From assembly GCA_017405875.1 (NCBI GenBank), contig JAFQZM010000017.1, positions 124,001 through 188,000 of the forward strand: a stretch of 64,000 bases of DNA. The letters are read 5' to 3'. The notes beneath the pieces are model-generated. The model saw only the letters and a program-made list of their open reading frames with translations. It was not told where the DNA came from and searched no databases. Of this stretch, positions 17,150 through 24,880 are shown piece after piece. A program made the position numbers and the translations under genes. Position 1 is the first letter of the stretch; the number at the start of each line of letters is the position of its first letter. The stretch is from a bacterium (GTDB lineage: Bacteria > UBP6 > UBA1177).

Positions 17150-18547
17150 ATGCCCCAGGGGATATCAGATAAGGTCTTAAGGGTCGGCGTTATTCAGAAC
17201 GGTCGCATCCTTGACGAGCAGGTATTCAGAAAAGCTGAGACGGTTTTTATAGGTGACTCGGAAAAAGCGCATTTTGTTGTGCCTTCGTCTTTTTTGTCCG
17301 GAAAGTTCCCGATGTTTTATTTCAGATCAGGTCACTATGAGCTTGTTCTTACGCAGAAGATGACCGGTAAGATTTTCTTGAAAGGCGAGCCGAAAGACGT
17401 TGAAGATCTGATTAAAAGCGGAACGCTGAAGAGACGCGGTGATGATTATGTTCTTCCTATTTCCGAAGAATATCGCGGTAAAATTTTTATCGGGAATGCA
17501 ATAGTACTGTTTCAATTCGTAGTTCCTTCGCCGAAACCTCCGAAATTGAGATTGCCGAAGTCGATCAGAGGCTCGTGGACACAGCATTTTGACTGGCCTT
17601 TTGTTTCGATAGAGTTGGTCATCATGGTTTTCGGTTACTTCTTTTTTGCGGTTTATATTGCGAATGTTCCCAAGCCGGAACCGGTGGAACTTACCGATGT
17701 TCCTAACCGTTTCGCAAAACTTATCGCGCCAGAACTTGATGTGAAGGATGAAGTTATAGAAGAAAAGGAAATAGAGGATAAGACTCCGAAAGAAGAAAAG
17801 GAAGTTGATCCGAATGCACAGGCAACGGCTGCAAAAGCTAAGAAAGTTGCTGAAAAGCAGGAAGAAGCAGCTCCTAAAAAAGTTGAAAAGCCGAGAGATG
17901 CTTCCACTATACAGCGTGAAGAGTCTGTTCGTGTGGCTGAAATGCAGAAAAAAGTCGCTGGAAAAGGTCTTTTGAAAATGATCGGTTCAGTAGGTGAAGG
18001 CGGAACCGGCGGATTTATCACAGATGTTCTCGGTGACGGCGGAAAGGACAGAGATATAGATTCGGCTCTTTCCGGTGTAAAACAGATCGGAGTTGCTACA
18101 AGTTCTTCCCAGCGCAGCAGAAAAGGCGATGCCGGTGCTGTCGAAACAGCTAAGATCGATGACCTTAAAGTCGAAAAATCCGAAGGTGCTGTTGCAGTCA
18201 AAGGAAGAGCTGAAAAGGCTGTTGTCGGTAAAGCTTCCGTCGGAAAAACGGAAGTCGACGGTGCTGTTGATTCCGCAAGCGTTGCTAAGACGATCAGGGG
18301 CAGCAGCGCGGCGGTAAAACGTTGTTATGACAAGGCTCTGCTTGCAAATCCGACATTGAAAGGTAAAGTATCGGTTACTATTTTGATAAATGAAAAAGGA
18401 CGTGTTGAAAGTATCGATATAGCGGAAGATACTCTCAAAGATGCCGAAACTATAAAGTGCATCAAAGGAGTTATCGGTCGTTTGCGTTTCCCGAAACCGG
18501 AAGGCGGTCCCGCAAGCGTTACTTTCCCGTTCATGTTTAGTAATTAA
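17150..18547 (+). CDS. AgmX/PglI-type transmembrane protein (block B)
   Basis: This 465-residue protein has the same architecture as the one at 3742. An FHA-like beta-rich domain (about 10-125, with T-V-F-I-G-D) precedes one membrane helix (about 149-171). Then come the shared N-R-F-A-K-L-I motif, an acidic Lys/Glu segment and a long Ala/Lys linker. A C-terminal TonB-C-like AgmX domain (about 375-465) carries Cys in A-V-K-R-C-Y-D and I-K-C-I-K-G. Its linker lacks the heavy Gly-rich repeats of the block A protein, so the two may reach different partners. It lies just downstream of the TolQ-TolR-TolR motor and is its likely force-transducing partner. Confidence 0.85.
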   Translation: MPQGISDKVLRVGVIQNGRILDEQVFRKAETVFIGDSEKAHFVVPSSFLSGKFPMFYFRSGHYELVLTQKMTGKIFLKGEPKDVEDLIKSGTLKRRGDDYVLPISEEYRGKIFIGNAIVLFQFVVPSPKPPKLRLPKSIRGSWTQHFDWPFVSIELVIMVFGYFFFAVYIANVPKPEPVELTDVPNRFAKLIAPELDVKDEVIEEKEIEDKTPKEEKEVDPNAQATAAKAKKVAEKQEEAAPKKVEKPRDASTIQREESVRVAEMQKKVAGKGLLKMIGSVGEGGTGGFITDVLGDGGKDRDIDSALSGVKQIGVATSSSQRSRKGDAGAVETAKIDDLKVEKSEGAVAVKGRAEKAVVGKASVGKTEVDGAVDSASVAKTIRGSSAAVKRCYDKALLANPTLKGKVSVTILINEKGRVESIDIAEDTLKDAETIKCIKGVIGRLRFPKPEGGPASVTFPFMFSN

Positions 18548-18569
18548 ATTATTGGTATAGAGGTGTAAA

Positions 18570-19232
18570 ATGTCTTTTTCAAAATTCATTTTATTGTTCG
18601 TCTCTTTGCTTTTGGCTTCTGCACTTTATGCAGATATCAAAGATGATGCTCAGGCTAAAGCAAGCAAGATTGCCGATGTAGAGGCGGAATTGAACAAAGA
18701 AAACGCAGATGCTTCAGCGGCAAAGGATCAGAAGTGGAAAACGTGTGTTGCCGGACCTCTTGGAGAAGTTAAAGGTTTGGTTTCAAGTGCGGCAGGCATA
18801 GCTTCAAAGATTGCAACTTTGGTCGCTGCAGGTAAGATGGCCGAAGCTCAGGGTCAGTTGGTAATTTTGAACGGAATGGCTGAATCAGCAGAGAAAGCAT
18901 TGGCTGCTGCACAATCATGCGAACGTTCCAATCAGGCTCAGACTAAAACGGAACAGCAGAATGTTGTAAAAGTTACTGTTTCCAGTGCTATGAATCTTAG
19001 CATGGGTAACGATATGCCGACTGAAATCAACCGTGGCTCTATGGAAGGTTCCGATTCTGCAGATGCTGCAGGTATTGATGCAAGCGGTGTTATTCAGACT
19101 GCAAATGACGGTTCTGCCGCTAACGATATCGCTGCTGCTACTGCTACGGCTGCTGAAACTCCTGAAGACGCTTCTCAGGTAGTTCCTGAAGAAATAGTTC
19201 CTGATCAGGAAGATCAGAGTCCTACAATGTAA
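18570..19232 (+). CDS. Exported Ala-rich helical protein of unknown function
   Basis: A 220-residue product has a signal peptide ending at S-A-L-Y-A-D. The mature N-terminal half is amphipathic helix rich in Ala, Lys and Gln, with two Cys (in K-T-C-V-A and Q-S-C-E-R) that could pair. The C-terminal half is disordered, acidic and Ala/Asp-rich. I do not recognise a family. It starts 22 bases after the AgmX-like gene and precedes the large barrel gene by 25 bases, so it belongs to the block B transcript. Confidence 0.65.
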   Translation: MSFSKFILLFVSLLLASALYADIKDDAQAKASKIADVEAELNKENADASAAKDQKWKTCVAGPLGEVKGLVSSAAGIASKIATLVAAGKMAEAQGQLVILNGMAESAEKALAAAQSCERSNQAQTKTEQQNVVKVTVSSAMNLSMGNDMPTEINRGSMEGSDSADAAGIDASGVIQTANDGSAANDIAAATATAAETPEDASQVVPEEIVPDQEDQSPTM

Positions 19233-19257
19233 TCAGATTGTATTTGGGTAACGTAAG

Positions 19258-20679
19258 ATGACAACTAACAGAAATTTTTTCATAGCAGTTTGTTTTGTAC
19301 TGCTTGTTATGACTTTTCCAGTATCTGTATTTTCGGAAGATGCTCCGGAAAAAGGTTTCAAAATAACAAAAGACACGGTTTTGAATGTAGGTATCGCTAT
19401 TAATCCTGAATTCGAATCAAACATTACAAAAGCTTCGGAAGATACGATAACCACCGATACGAGAGTTGAAGACGGTGCAGAGAAAAAGGCTGAGATCATT
19501 TCTGATATGATTCTCCATTATAGCCCCTCTCTCCGTATCAAACTCGATGATGACAAGAAAACTCTCGGTTTTTCGCTTCTTTTCGATTACAACCACTATC
19601 TTGGTCTTGAAGACAAGAAAACATCGAAAAAGCTTTCAGAACTTGACATCAGATCGGATCTTTTGGGTGAATTCAACAAAGACGGTCTTATAATTTTCGA
19701 TTTCAAAAACTCTCTTTCAAGGTCTTCGACTCCAGACGGACAGGAACTTTCCGGCAAAAACAGAAACCTTATGGATTCATTTGCAGTAGGCGTTGCGTTC
19801 AAAAGCGTTGAAGACGTCCTTTACGGAAAGATCAAACTCGGTTTCGACATCAACTACCTTGAACAGTCGAAAGATAATGCCGCTTATAAGGATTACAACT
19901 ACATTTCCCCCTTCCTTGATCTTTTCGGAAGATGGAAATTCCTCCCGAAAACGATGGCTTTCGCTTCCGTTTCGACAAGATATCAGGATTACTATGAATC
20001 GAGAATCCGTGATGATTCGAGAGCTGTTCCGATAAACATTTTCCTTGGTTTAATGAGCCAGTTCACTCCTTATATCTCAGGAAAACTTGCAGCCGGTTAT
20101 TCGGTAAATGTTGGCAGTAGCGTTCAGCATGACTACAATGCTAATGCAGAGTTGATTTTCAAGTATCAGGATACCGGTCTTGCTCTCGGCTACCTCAAGA
20201 CGATGCGTCCTTCTGCGTATTTCCAGTATAATTCGACGCATAAAGTTTACTTGAACTTCAAACAGAAGTTTGCAAAACAGTTCCTTGCTTCGATGAATTT
20301 CAGCTATTCATACCTTATGTACGGTAAGAATATAGAGTTCAAGAGCAGAGATGAATACACTCAGGCTGATGACGGTTCCTATCAGAAAGTTGAAACATAT
20401 GATGACGGTTCTACCATTACATACTCGGTTCTTATGCCGAAAGGAAAACGCAGAGATCATCTTATAAACTTCGGTCCGTCGCTTTCCTACGCTATTTTCC
20501 CGTGGTTCGGTCTTAAACTCAGCTATGATCTTGAATACAAAGATACTGATTATGTCAGAACTTCGACCACGAATTTTAACCACGCAACAAACGCTGAACA
20601 GAGTTATACAAGAACGGTTGCAACTCATTACGACTACATTGACCACAGGGTAATGCTTTCAATCGTTCTGGATTACTAA
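19258..20679 (+). CDS. Outer-membrane beta-barrel, candidate polysaccharide export porin
   Basis: The protein has 473 residues with a signal peptide ending near V-S-V-F-S-E. Almost the whole mature chain is alternating amphipathic strands with charged loops, ending in S-I-V-L-D-Y (terminal aromatic). The strand count looks compatible with a 16-18-strand barrel. It ends 5 bases before an OPX lipoprotein gene that lacks an obvious outer-membrane-spanning segment. In Myxococcus, short OPX proteins pair with Wzp barrels of about this size encoded nearby. That pairing is the best explanation here, but no specific motif proves it. Confidence 0.72.
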   Translation: MTTNRNFFIAVCFVLLVMTFPVSVFSEDAPEKGFKITKDTVLNVGIAINPEFESNITKASEDTITTDTRVEDGAEKKAEIISDMILHYSPSLRIKLDDDKKTLGFSLLFDYNHYLGLEDKKTSKKLSELDIRSDLLGEFNKDGLIIFDFKNSLSRSSTPDGQELSGKNRNLMDSFAVGVAFKSVEDVLYGKIKLGFDINYLEQSKDNAAYKDYNYISPFLDLFGRWKFLPKTMAFASVSTRYQDYYESRIRDDSRAVPINIFLGLMSQFTPYISGKLAAGYSVNVGSSVQHDYNANAELIFKYQDTGLALGYLKTMRPSAYFQYNSTHKVYLNFKQKFAKQFLASMNFSYSYLMYGKNIEFKSRDEYTQADDGSYQKVETYDDGSTITYSVLMPKGKRRDHLINFGPSLSYAIFPWFGLKLSYDLEYKDTDYVRTSTTNFNHATNAEQSYTRTVATHYDYIDHRVMLSIVLDY

Positions 20680-20684
20680 TTCTT

Positions 20685-21320
20685 ATGAACAGACTTCTCC
20701 CAAAGCTGTTATTTTTTTTTAGTTTATCGCTTTTTGTATCCTGCACGATAAGAGTCGGTGAAAACAACGCCGACAAACAGACAAGTTCTCAGACTTCTGC
20801 TGAAGCTGTGGAAGAAGAAGAGGATCATCTTTCTTTCATCGGTGCGGGTGACAAAATCAACATTCAGGTTTACAACGAAAAGGAACTTTCCGGCGTTTAT
20901 CAGGTAAGTCCGGAAGGCTACATTAATTTTCCTTTCATAGGCGAAATCAAGGTCGACGGACTCAATATTTTTACCTTAGCGACGAAAATTTCGTCAAAAC
21001 TGAAAGAAGGTTATCTGAAAGAGCCGAATGTTACGGTTTTGGTCGAAGAGTTCGTAAGCAAGCGTATTTTTGTTTTGGGACAGGTCAAAAAGGCCGGCAG
21101 TTTCCCGATCAGAAGGCGCATGAGCGTCATCGAAGCGATAAGTCTTGCCGGCGGGTTCACTAATCTGGCAGACCTTTCTAATGTTGTTGTGACAAGAAAG
21201 GGTGGTGACGGCAGGGAAAAACGCTTTGTCGTAGATATAAAATCAATAGTGAACGGCGCGAAAGAGAATTTTTACCTTGACGCCGGTGATATAGTTTTTG
21301 TAGGTGAAAGGTTCTTCTGA
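20685..21320 (+). CDS. Polysaccharide export (OPX, Wza-like) lipoprotein
   Basis: This 211-residue protein has lipobox LFVSC (Cys20). The polysaccharide-export domain (about 45-120) carries G-A-G-D-K-I-N-I-Q-V-Y and S-P-E-G-Y-I-N-F-P. One SLBB domain (about 125-180) has the motif V-L-G-Q-V-K-K-A-G and A-G-G-F-T. E. coli Wza is much longer, with extra SLBB domains and a C-terminal helix through the outer membrane. This is a short-class OPX expected to need a separate barrel, probably the upstream gene. Its stop codon overlaps the next gene's start at 21320. Confidence 0.92.
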   Translation: MNRLLPKLLFFFSLSLFVSCTIRVGENNADKQTSSQTSAEAVEEEEDHLSFIGAGDKINIQVYNEKELSGVYQVSPEGYINFPFIGEIKVDGLNIFTLATKISSKLKEGYLKEPNVTVLVEEFVSKRIFVLGQVKKAGSFPIRRRMSVIEAISLAGGFTNLADLSNVVVTRKGGDGREKRFVVDIKSIVNGAKENFYLDAGDIVFVGERFF

Positions 21321-23509
21321 TGAATGAACAGGAACGCGAAATAGATTTAATGGAAATTCTTGCCTTGCTGAAAAGGCATATTTACCTGTTTATCGCGATA
21401 ATCCTGATCGTGATGACTTTTACTGTGGCACAGATCTACCGCATGGTCAAGATCTATTCATCGACTGCGACGATCGAAATCGAGCCGAAAGCGGCGAACG
21501 TTCTCGGTGGAAACATGGAAGTCATTCAGAGCGGAACCCAGGGAAATGTTTTTGCAAACAAAGATTATTATGCGACTCAGTACGAAATCATTCAGAGCCG
21601 CGCGGTTGCACAGAAAGTGCTCGAAATGGTGCCCGGCGAAAATGTTCTCGAGTATCTTGGTTTCGATCTCGAAAAAATCGAACCCGATAAAATAAAAGAC
21701 ATAGATCCGATTGCGGTTCTTTTGACGAAAATCACTGTTTCTCCGCAGAAAAACAGCAACATTGTGCGTATTTCGGTAGAAGACAAAGATCCAGAGAAGG
21801 CTGCTTTTCTTGCAAACGCGGTTGCTTCTTCCTACATCGAATTCAACCTCGAAAAGAAGTATTTCGAGACGAAGGATGCTGCCCGCTGGCTCATGGATCA
21901 GAGCGTCAGCCTCAAGCAGAACCTCGAAAATTCGGAGATGATGCTTTTCGAGTTCAAGCAGAGCAACAACGTTCTGGCTACGACTTTCGAAGCGAAGCAG
22001 GAACTTCTTTCGAACCGCATAATCAAGCTGACGAACACTCTGACCGATCAGGAGATCAGGCGCAACGCCCTCACGGCGAAAATCGAGGAGTATGCGCACC
22101 TCAATATCGACAATCCGGAAGACGGTTTTTTCAAGGAAATCAGCAAGGAAAACCCGATCATCGGCAATTTGAAGCTTAAATATCTTGAAGTCGTTTCGAA
22201 GATAAACGAGTCTGAGCAGGTTTACGGCGAAAAACATCCGAAAGTCGTAACTCTGCTTGCTGATAAAGAAAACATCGAAAAGACCTTCAAAAGTGAGATC
22301 GAAGGTGTCGTAAGCAGTTACAATCTAGAGTTGAAAATGCTCGACAACGAGATGAAAAAGAACCGCAAGATGCTTTCCGATTCTCAGACCGAGGCGATAA
22401 ATCTGAACAAGCTCGACATCAACTACAGCAAGCTGCGCCGCGAAGTCGAGACCAACAAAAAACTTTACGACATCGTCCTTGAAAGGTCGAAAGAGGCCGA
22501 TCTCAGCGCGCTCCTCAAGAACAACAACATCCGCATGATCGACCGTGCGCTTGTTTCAAAGATTCCGGTGAAGCCGAGAAAGCAGATAATCCTGCTTGCA
22601 GGCTTTGCTATCGCGCTTGTTCTGGCATCTCTCGCAGTTTTTCTCGTCGAATTCTTCGATACCAAGTTCAAGAGCTTCAAAGAGCTTGAAACGATTTCCG
22701 GAAAGTCGCTTCTCGGCATTATTCCTAAGTTCCAGCAGATTGAAACTTCTCAGTTTAAAGAGATTGCTTTCGAGGATAAAAGCGGCAAAAACCTTGCAGT
22801 CGAGGCTTTCAGGTCTTTGAGAACCAATATCAAGCTGAGTAACCCCGATTCAAGGCTCAAAGTAATGCTCGTTACGAGTTCCGTTCCTCACGAAGGTAAA
22901 ACGATCGTATCTTCGAACCTTGCAGCGAGTTATTCCGTCGCCGGCAAGAAGGTGCTTCTCATAGATGCCGACATGAGAAAGCCGAGGGTTCATAAAGTTT
23001 TCGGACTCAAGAACGAAAAAGGTCTTTCTACTCTTATCGTCGGCGAACATTCGATGGACGACGTTGTCAACAGGAATGTTTACGAAGGGCTTGACGTAGT
23101 TACGGCCGGCATTATCCCGCCGAACCCTGCAGAGCTTCTCGAAAGTTCGCGTTTCGCCGATATTTTGAAGGATTTTTCGGAAATTTACGATGTCGTCATC
23201 ATTGATACTCCGCCGCTCAGCCCGGTAAGCGATGCCGCAACGATCGCGCCTATGACCGACGGACTCATTCTTGCCGTCAACATCAGTGAGACTCCGCGCG
23301 ACGTATTCAAGTCTGTAATCGCGAATATTTCCAAGCCCGGTATCACGCGGCTCGGCGTTGTAGTCAACAACATCGATTTCAAGCAGGAAAAGAAGTTTAA
23401 ATCATATTACGGCTATTCCTACTACCATTCGTCATACTACAAATCGAACTATTACTACTATACCTCTAGTGAAGATGGACAAACTAAAAAGAAGAAAAAA
23501 CATTCTTAG
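21320..23509 (+). CDS. Wzc-like polysaccharide co-polymerase with BY-kinase domain
   Basis: In 729 residues it has a Wzz domain with a first membrane helix (about 17-36), a long periplasmic coiled coil, and a second helix (about 420-445). The cytoplasmic bacterial tyrosine kinase domain (about 490-700) carries Walker A (H-E-G-K-T), Walker A' (V-L-L-I-D-A-D-M-R-K-P) and Walker B (V-V-I-I-D-T-P-P). The tail is crowded with more than ten tyrosines between bases 23400 and 23470, the autophosphorylation cluster typical of Wzc. It controls chain length and export of a surface polysaccharide, working with the OPX protein. The next gene starts inside its 3' end. Confidence 0.95.
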   Translation: MNEQEREIDLMEILALLKRHIYLFIAIILIVMTFTVAQIYRMVKIYSSTATIEIEPKAANVLGGNMEVIQSGTQGNVFANKDYYATQYEIIQSRAVAQKVLEMVPGENVLEYLGFDLEKIEPDKIKDIDPIAVLLTKITVSPQKNSNIVRISVEDKDPEKAAFLANAVASSYIEFNLEKKYFETKDAARWLMDQSVSLKQNLENSEMMLFEFKQSNNVLATTFEAKQELLSNRIIKLTNTLTDQEIRRNALTAKIEEYAHLNIDNPEDGFFKEISKENPIIGNLKLKYLEVVSKINESEQVYGEKHPKVVTLLADKENIEKTFKSEIEGVVSSYNLELKMLDNEMKKNRKMLSDSQTEAINLNKLDINYSKLRREVETNKKLYDIVLERSKEADLSALLKNNNIRMIDRALVSKIPVKPRKQIILLAGFAIALVLASLAVFLVEFFDTKFKSFKELETISGKSLLGIIPKFQQIETSQFKEIAFEDKSGKNLAVEAFRSLRTNIKLSNPDSRLKVMLVTSSVPHEGKTIVSSNLAASYSVAGKKVLLIDADMRKPRVHKVFGLKNEKGLSTLIVGEHSMDDVVNRNVYEGLDVVTAGIIPPNPAELLESSRFADILKDFSEIYDVVIIDTPPLSPVSDAATIAPMTDGLILAVNISETPRDVFKSVIANISKPGITRLGVVVNNIDFKQEKKFKSYYGYSYYHSSYYKSNYYYYTSSEDGQTKKKKKHS

Positions 23510-24221
23510 TCTGTTTTTCGTGCTTGGCGCGGTTTTTCTCTGTATTCTGTCGGCAGGGTGCGAATCTCCGAGAGTGATAAAGCATCCAGTTTCGAGAGGC
23601 GACACCTATTACTATTACGTCACTTTTTACGGTGATGAATACAACGGCAGAAATATGGCGAACGGCGAGCCTTTTTCAAACGACGCGATGACTTGTGCGG
23701 CAAAAGGTTTCCCGTTCGGAACGGTGCTCGAAGTTCAGTCTTTAGATACGAAGAAAAAAGTCGAAGTCACAGTTACAGACAGACCCGGAAAAGAGGTGAT
23801 AGACCTTACGAAAAAGGCTTTCGACGAGATAGACAATGCAGCAAAAGGAAAAATCAGGGCGAAAATCAAAGTCGTAGGCCTGGCTGAAATCGCTCCGAAA
23901 GCGGCTCCTGCTGCGGCTGCAGAACCAGAAAAAAGTGCCGGAGAAGAAAAAGCGGCTCCCGAAGAAGAACAGAAAGAACCTGAAAAAGAAGCTCCGAAAG
24001 AGACGAAAAAAGAGGTCTTTTATGCAATCGTGCTCGCTGCATTCGGCAATATCGACGCGGCGAAAGCTTATCAGAGCGGAATAAAGGAAGATACCTACAT
24101 TTTCACAAGTGACGGAAAATTTGAAGTGAGATACGGCAGATACGCTTCGAAAGAGGAAGCACAGGCCGATATAAACAATTTTTCTTGGAAAGATGCCGAA
24201 ATAGTTACAATTGAAGAATAG
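23475..24221 (+). CDS. RlpA-like lipoprotein with SPOR domain
   Basis: The ATG at 23475 (GTG at 23469 is an alternative) gives 248 residues with lipobox LSAGC (Cys29). Residues about 45-125 are a double-psi barrel of the RlpA type: T-F-Y-G-D-E-Y-N-G-R, M-A-N-G-E, P-F-G-T-V-L and V-T-D-R-P-G-K motifs. A Lys/Glu/Pro linker follows, then a C-terminal SPOR domain (about 175-245) that would bind denuded glycan strands. RlpA proteins cleave or organise septal peptidoglycan. The gene overlaps the end of the Wzc gene, so envelope polymer export and wall remodelling are linked in one operon. Catalytic activity is not certain. Confidence 0.85.
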   Translation: MDKLKRRKNILSLFFVLGAVFLCILSAGCESPRVIKHPVSRGDTYYYYVTFYGDEYNGRNMANGEPFSNDAMTCAAKGFPFGTVLEVQSLDTKKKVEVTVTDRPGKEVIDLTKKAFDEIDNAAKGKIRAKIKVVGLAEIAPKAAPAAAAEPEKSAGEEKAAPEEEQKEPEKEAPKETKKEVFYAIVLAAFGNIDAAKAYQSGIKEDTYIFTSDGKFEVRYGRYASKEEAQADINNFSWKDAEIVTIEE

Positions 24222-24230
24222 GAGGAAATT

Positions 24231-24725
24231 ATGACGAAATTCAGAATTTTTGCAGCATTGTTCATTTTGTTGATGATTACGCCGGTTTATGCACAGAAAA
24301 TCGCGTTCGTCGATGTCAAAAAAGTTTGGTCTGAGTCGAAAGAAGTCGAAAAAGAGAGAAAAAAAGTCGAAGCGCTTCTGAAAAAGAGCCAGGATGAGCT
24401 CAAGGCTAAAGAGGCGGAAGTCATAAAACTTCAGGAAAAAATCAAACGAGAAGCAAAAATGGCTACTGAAGAAGCTCAGGCGATAATGCTTGAAGAGTAT
24501 CAGAAGAAAGCTCTCGAACTTCAGAAAATGGCTTCACAGAAAGAAAAGGAACTTGCAGAAAAAGATGCTGCGGCTCAAGAGGAATTCCTCGGTAAAGTGC
24601 GTAAAATCGCTATGAAAATAGCTCTTACAAAAGGTTATGACATGGTCGTTCCGGCAGAACAGACGCTTTACTACAACGACAAATTCGACATCACGAAAGA
24701 TGTTATTGCAGAAATCAACAAGTAG
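24231..24725 (+). CDS. OmpH/Skp-family periplasmic chaperone
   Basis: The 164-residue protein has a signal peptide ending at V-Y-A-Q, the family's opening K-I-A-F-V-D-V-K-K-V, a long charged coiled coil (about 45-120), and the closing segment G-Y-D-M-V-V-P with D-I-T-K-D-V-I near the end. Skp proteins hold unfolded outer-membrane proteins in the periplasm, which suits a locus with two barrels. The ribosome site is AGGAGG, 10 bases after the RlpA-like gene. The usual bamA/lpx neighbours are absent. Confidence 0.9.
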   Translation: MTKFRIFAALFILLMITPVYAQKIAFVDVKKVWSESKEVEKERKKVEALLKKSQDELKAKEAEVIKLQEKIKREAKMATEEAQAIMLEEYQKKALELQKMASQKEKELAEKDAAAQEEFLGKVRKIAMKIALTKGYDMVVPAEQTLYYNDKFDITKDVIAEINK

Positions 24726-24760
24726 TTCGCTTTTCCTCTCGCAATTTCAAAAAAATCAAC

Positions 24761-24855
24761 TATAATAACTGCCGTAGATCGTGTCGATAATGTTGATTGC
24801 CGCCGTCGTAATATCGATATATCGGAATTACGGTATATCGGCAAAGTTCGGCGGC
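24761..24855 (+). promoter_or_regulatory. Promoter -10 and nested-hairpin leader of the Ser/Thr kinase gene
   Basis: TATAAT (24761-24766) has no good -35. About 30 bases later lies a nested inverted repeat: outer arms GCCGCCG (24799-24805) and CGGCGGC (24849-24855), and inner arms CGATATA and TATATCG. The structure ends about 14 bases before the AGGAGG ribosome site of the kinase gene. It could shape mRNA stability or translation. It could instead be a repeat element resembling the CGTAAT-rich sequence near 28311. Confidence 0.4.
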
Positions 24856-24880
24856 GCGGCGTCGGAAAGGAGGTTCCTGC

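Noticed and set aside
1-20679. Calling the envelope locus a gliding motility machine
   Set aside because: The paralogy to Agl/Glt is suggestive, but Nfs uses the same motor for polysaccharide assembly and the neighbours here are polysaccharide export genes. Motility is not shown.
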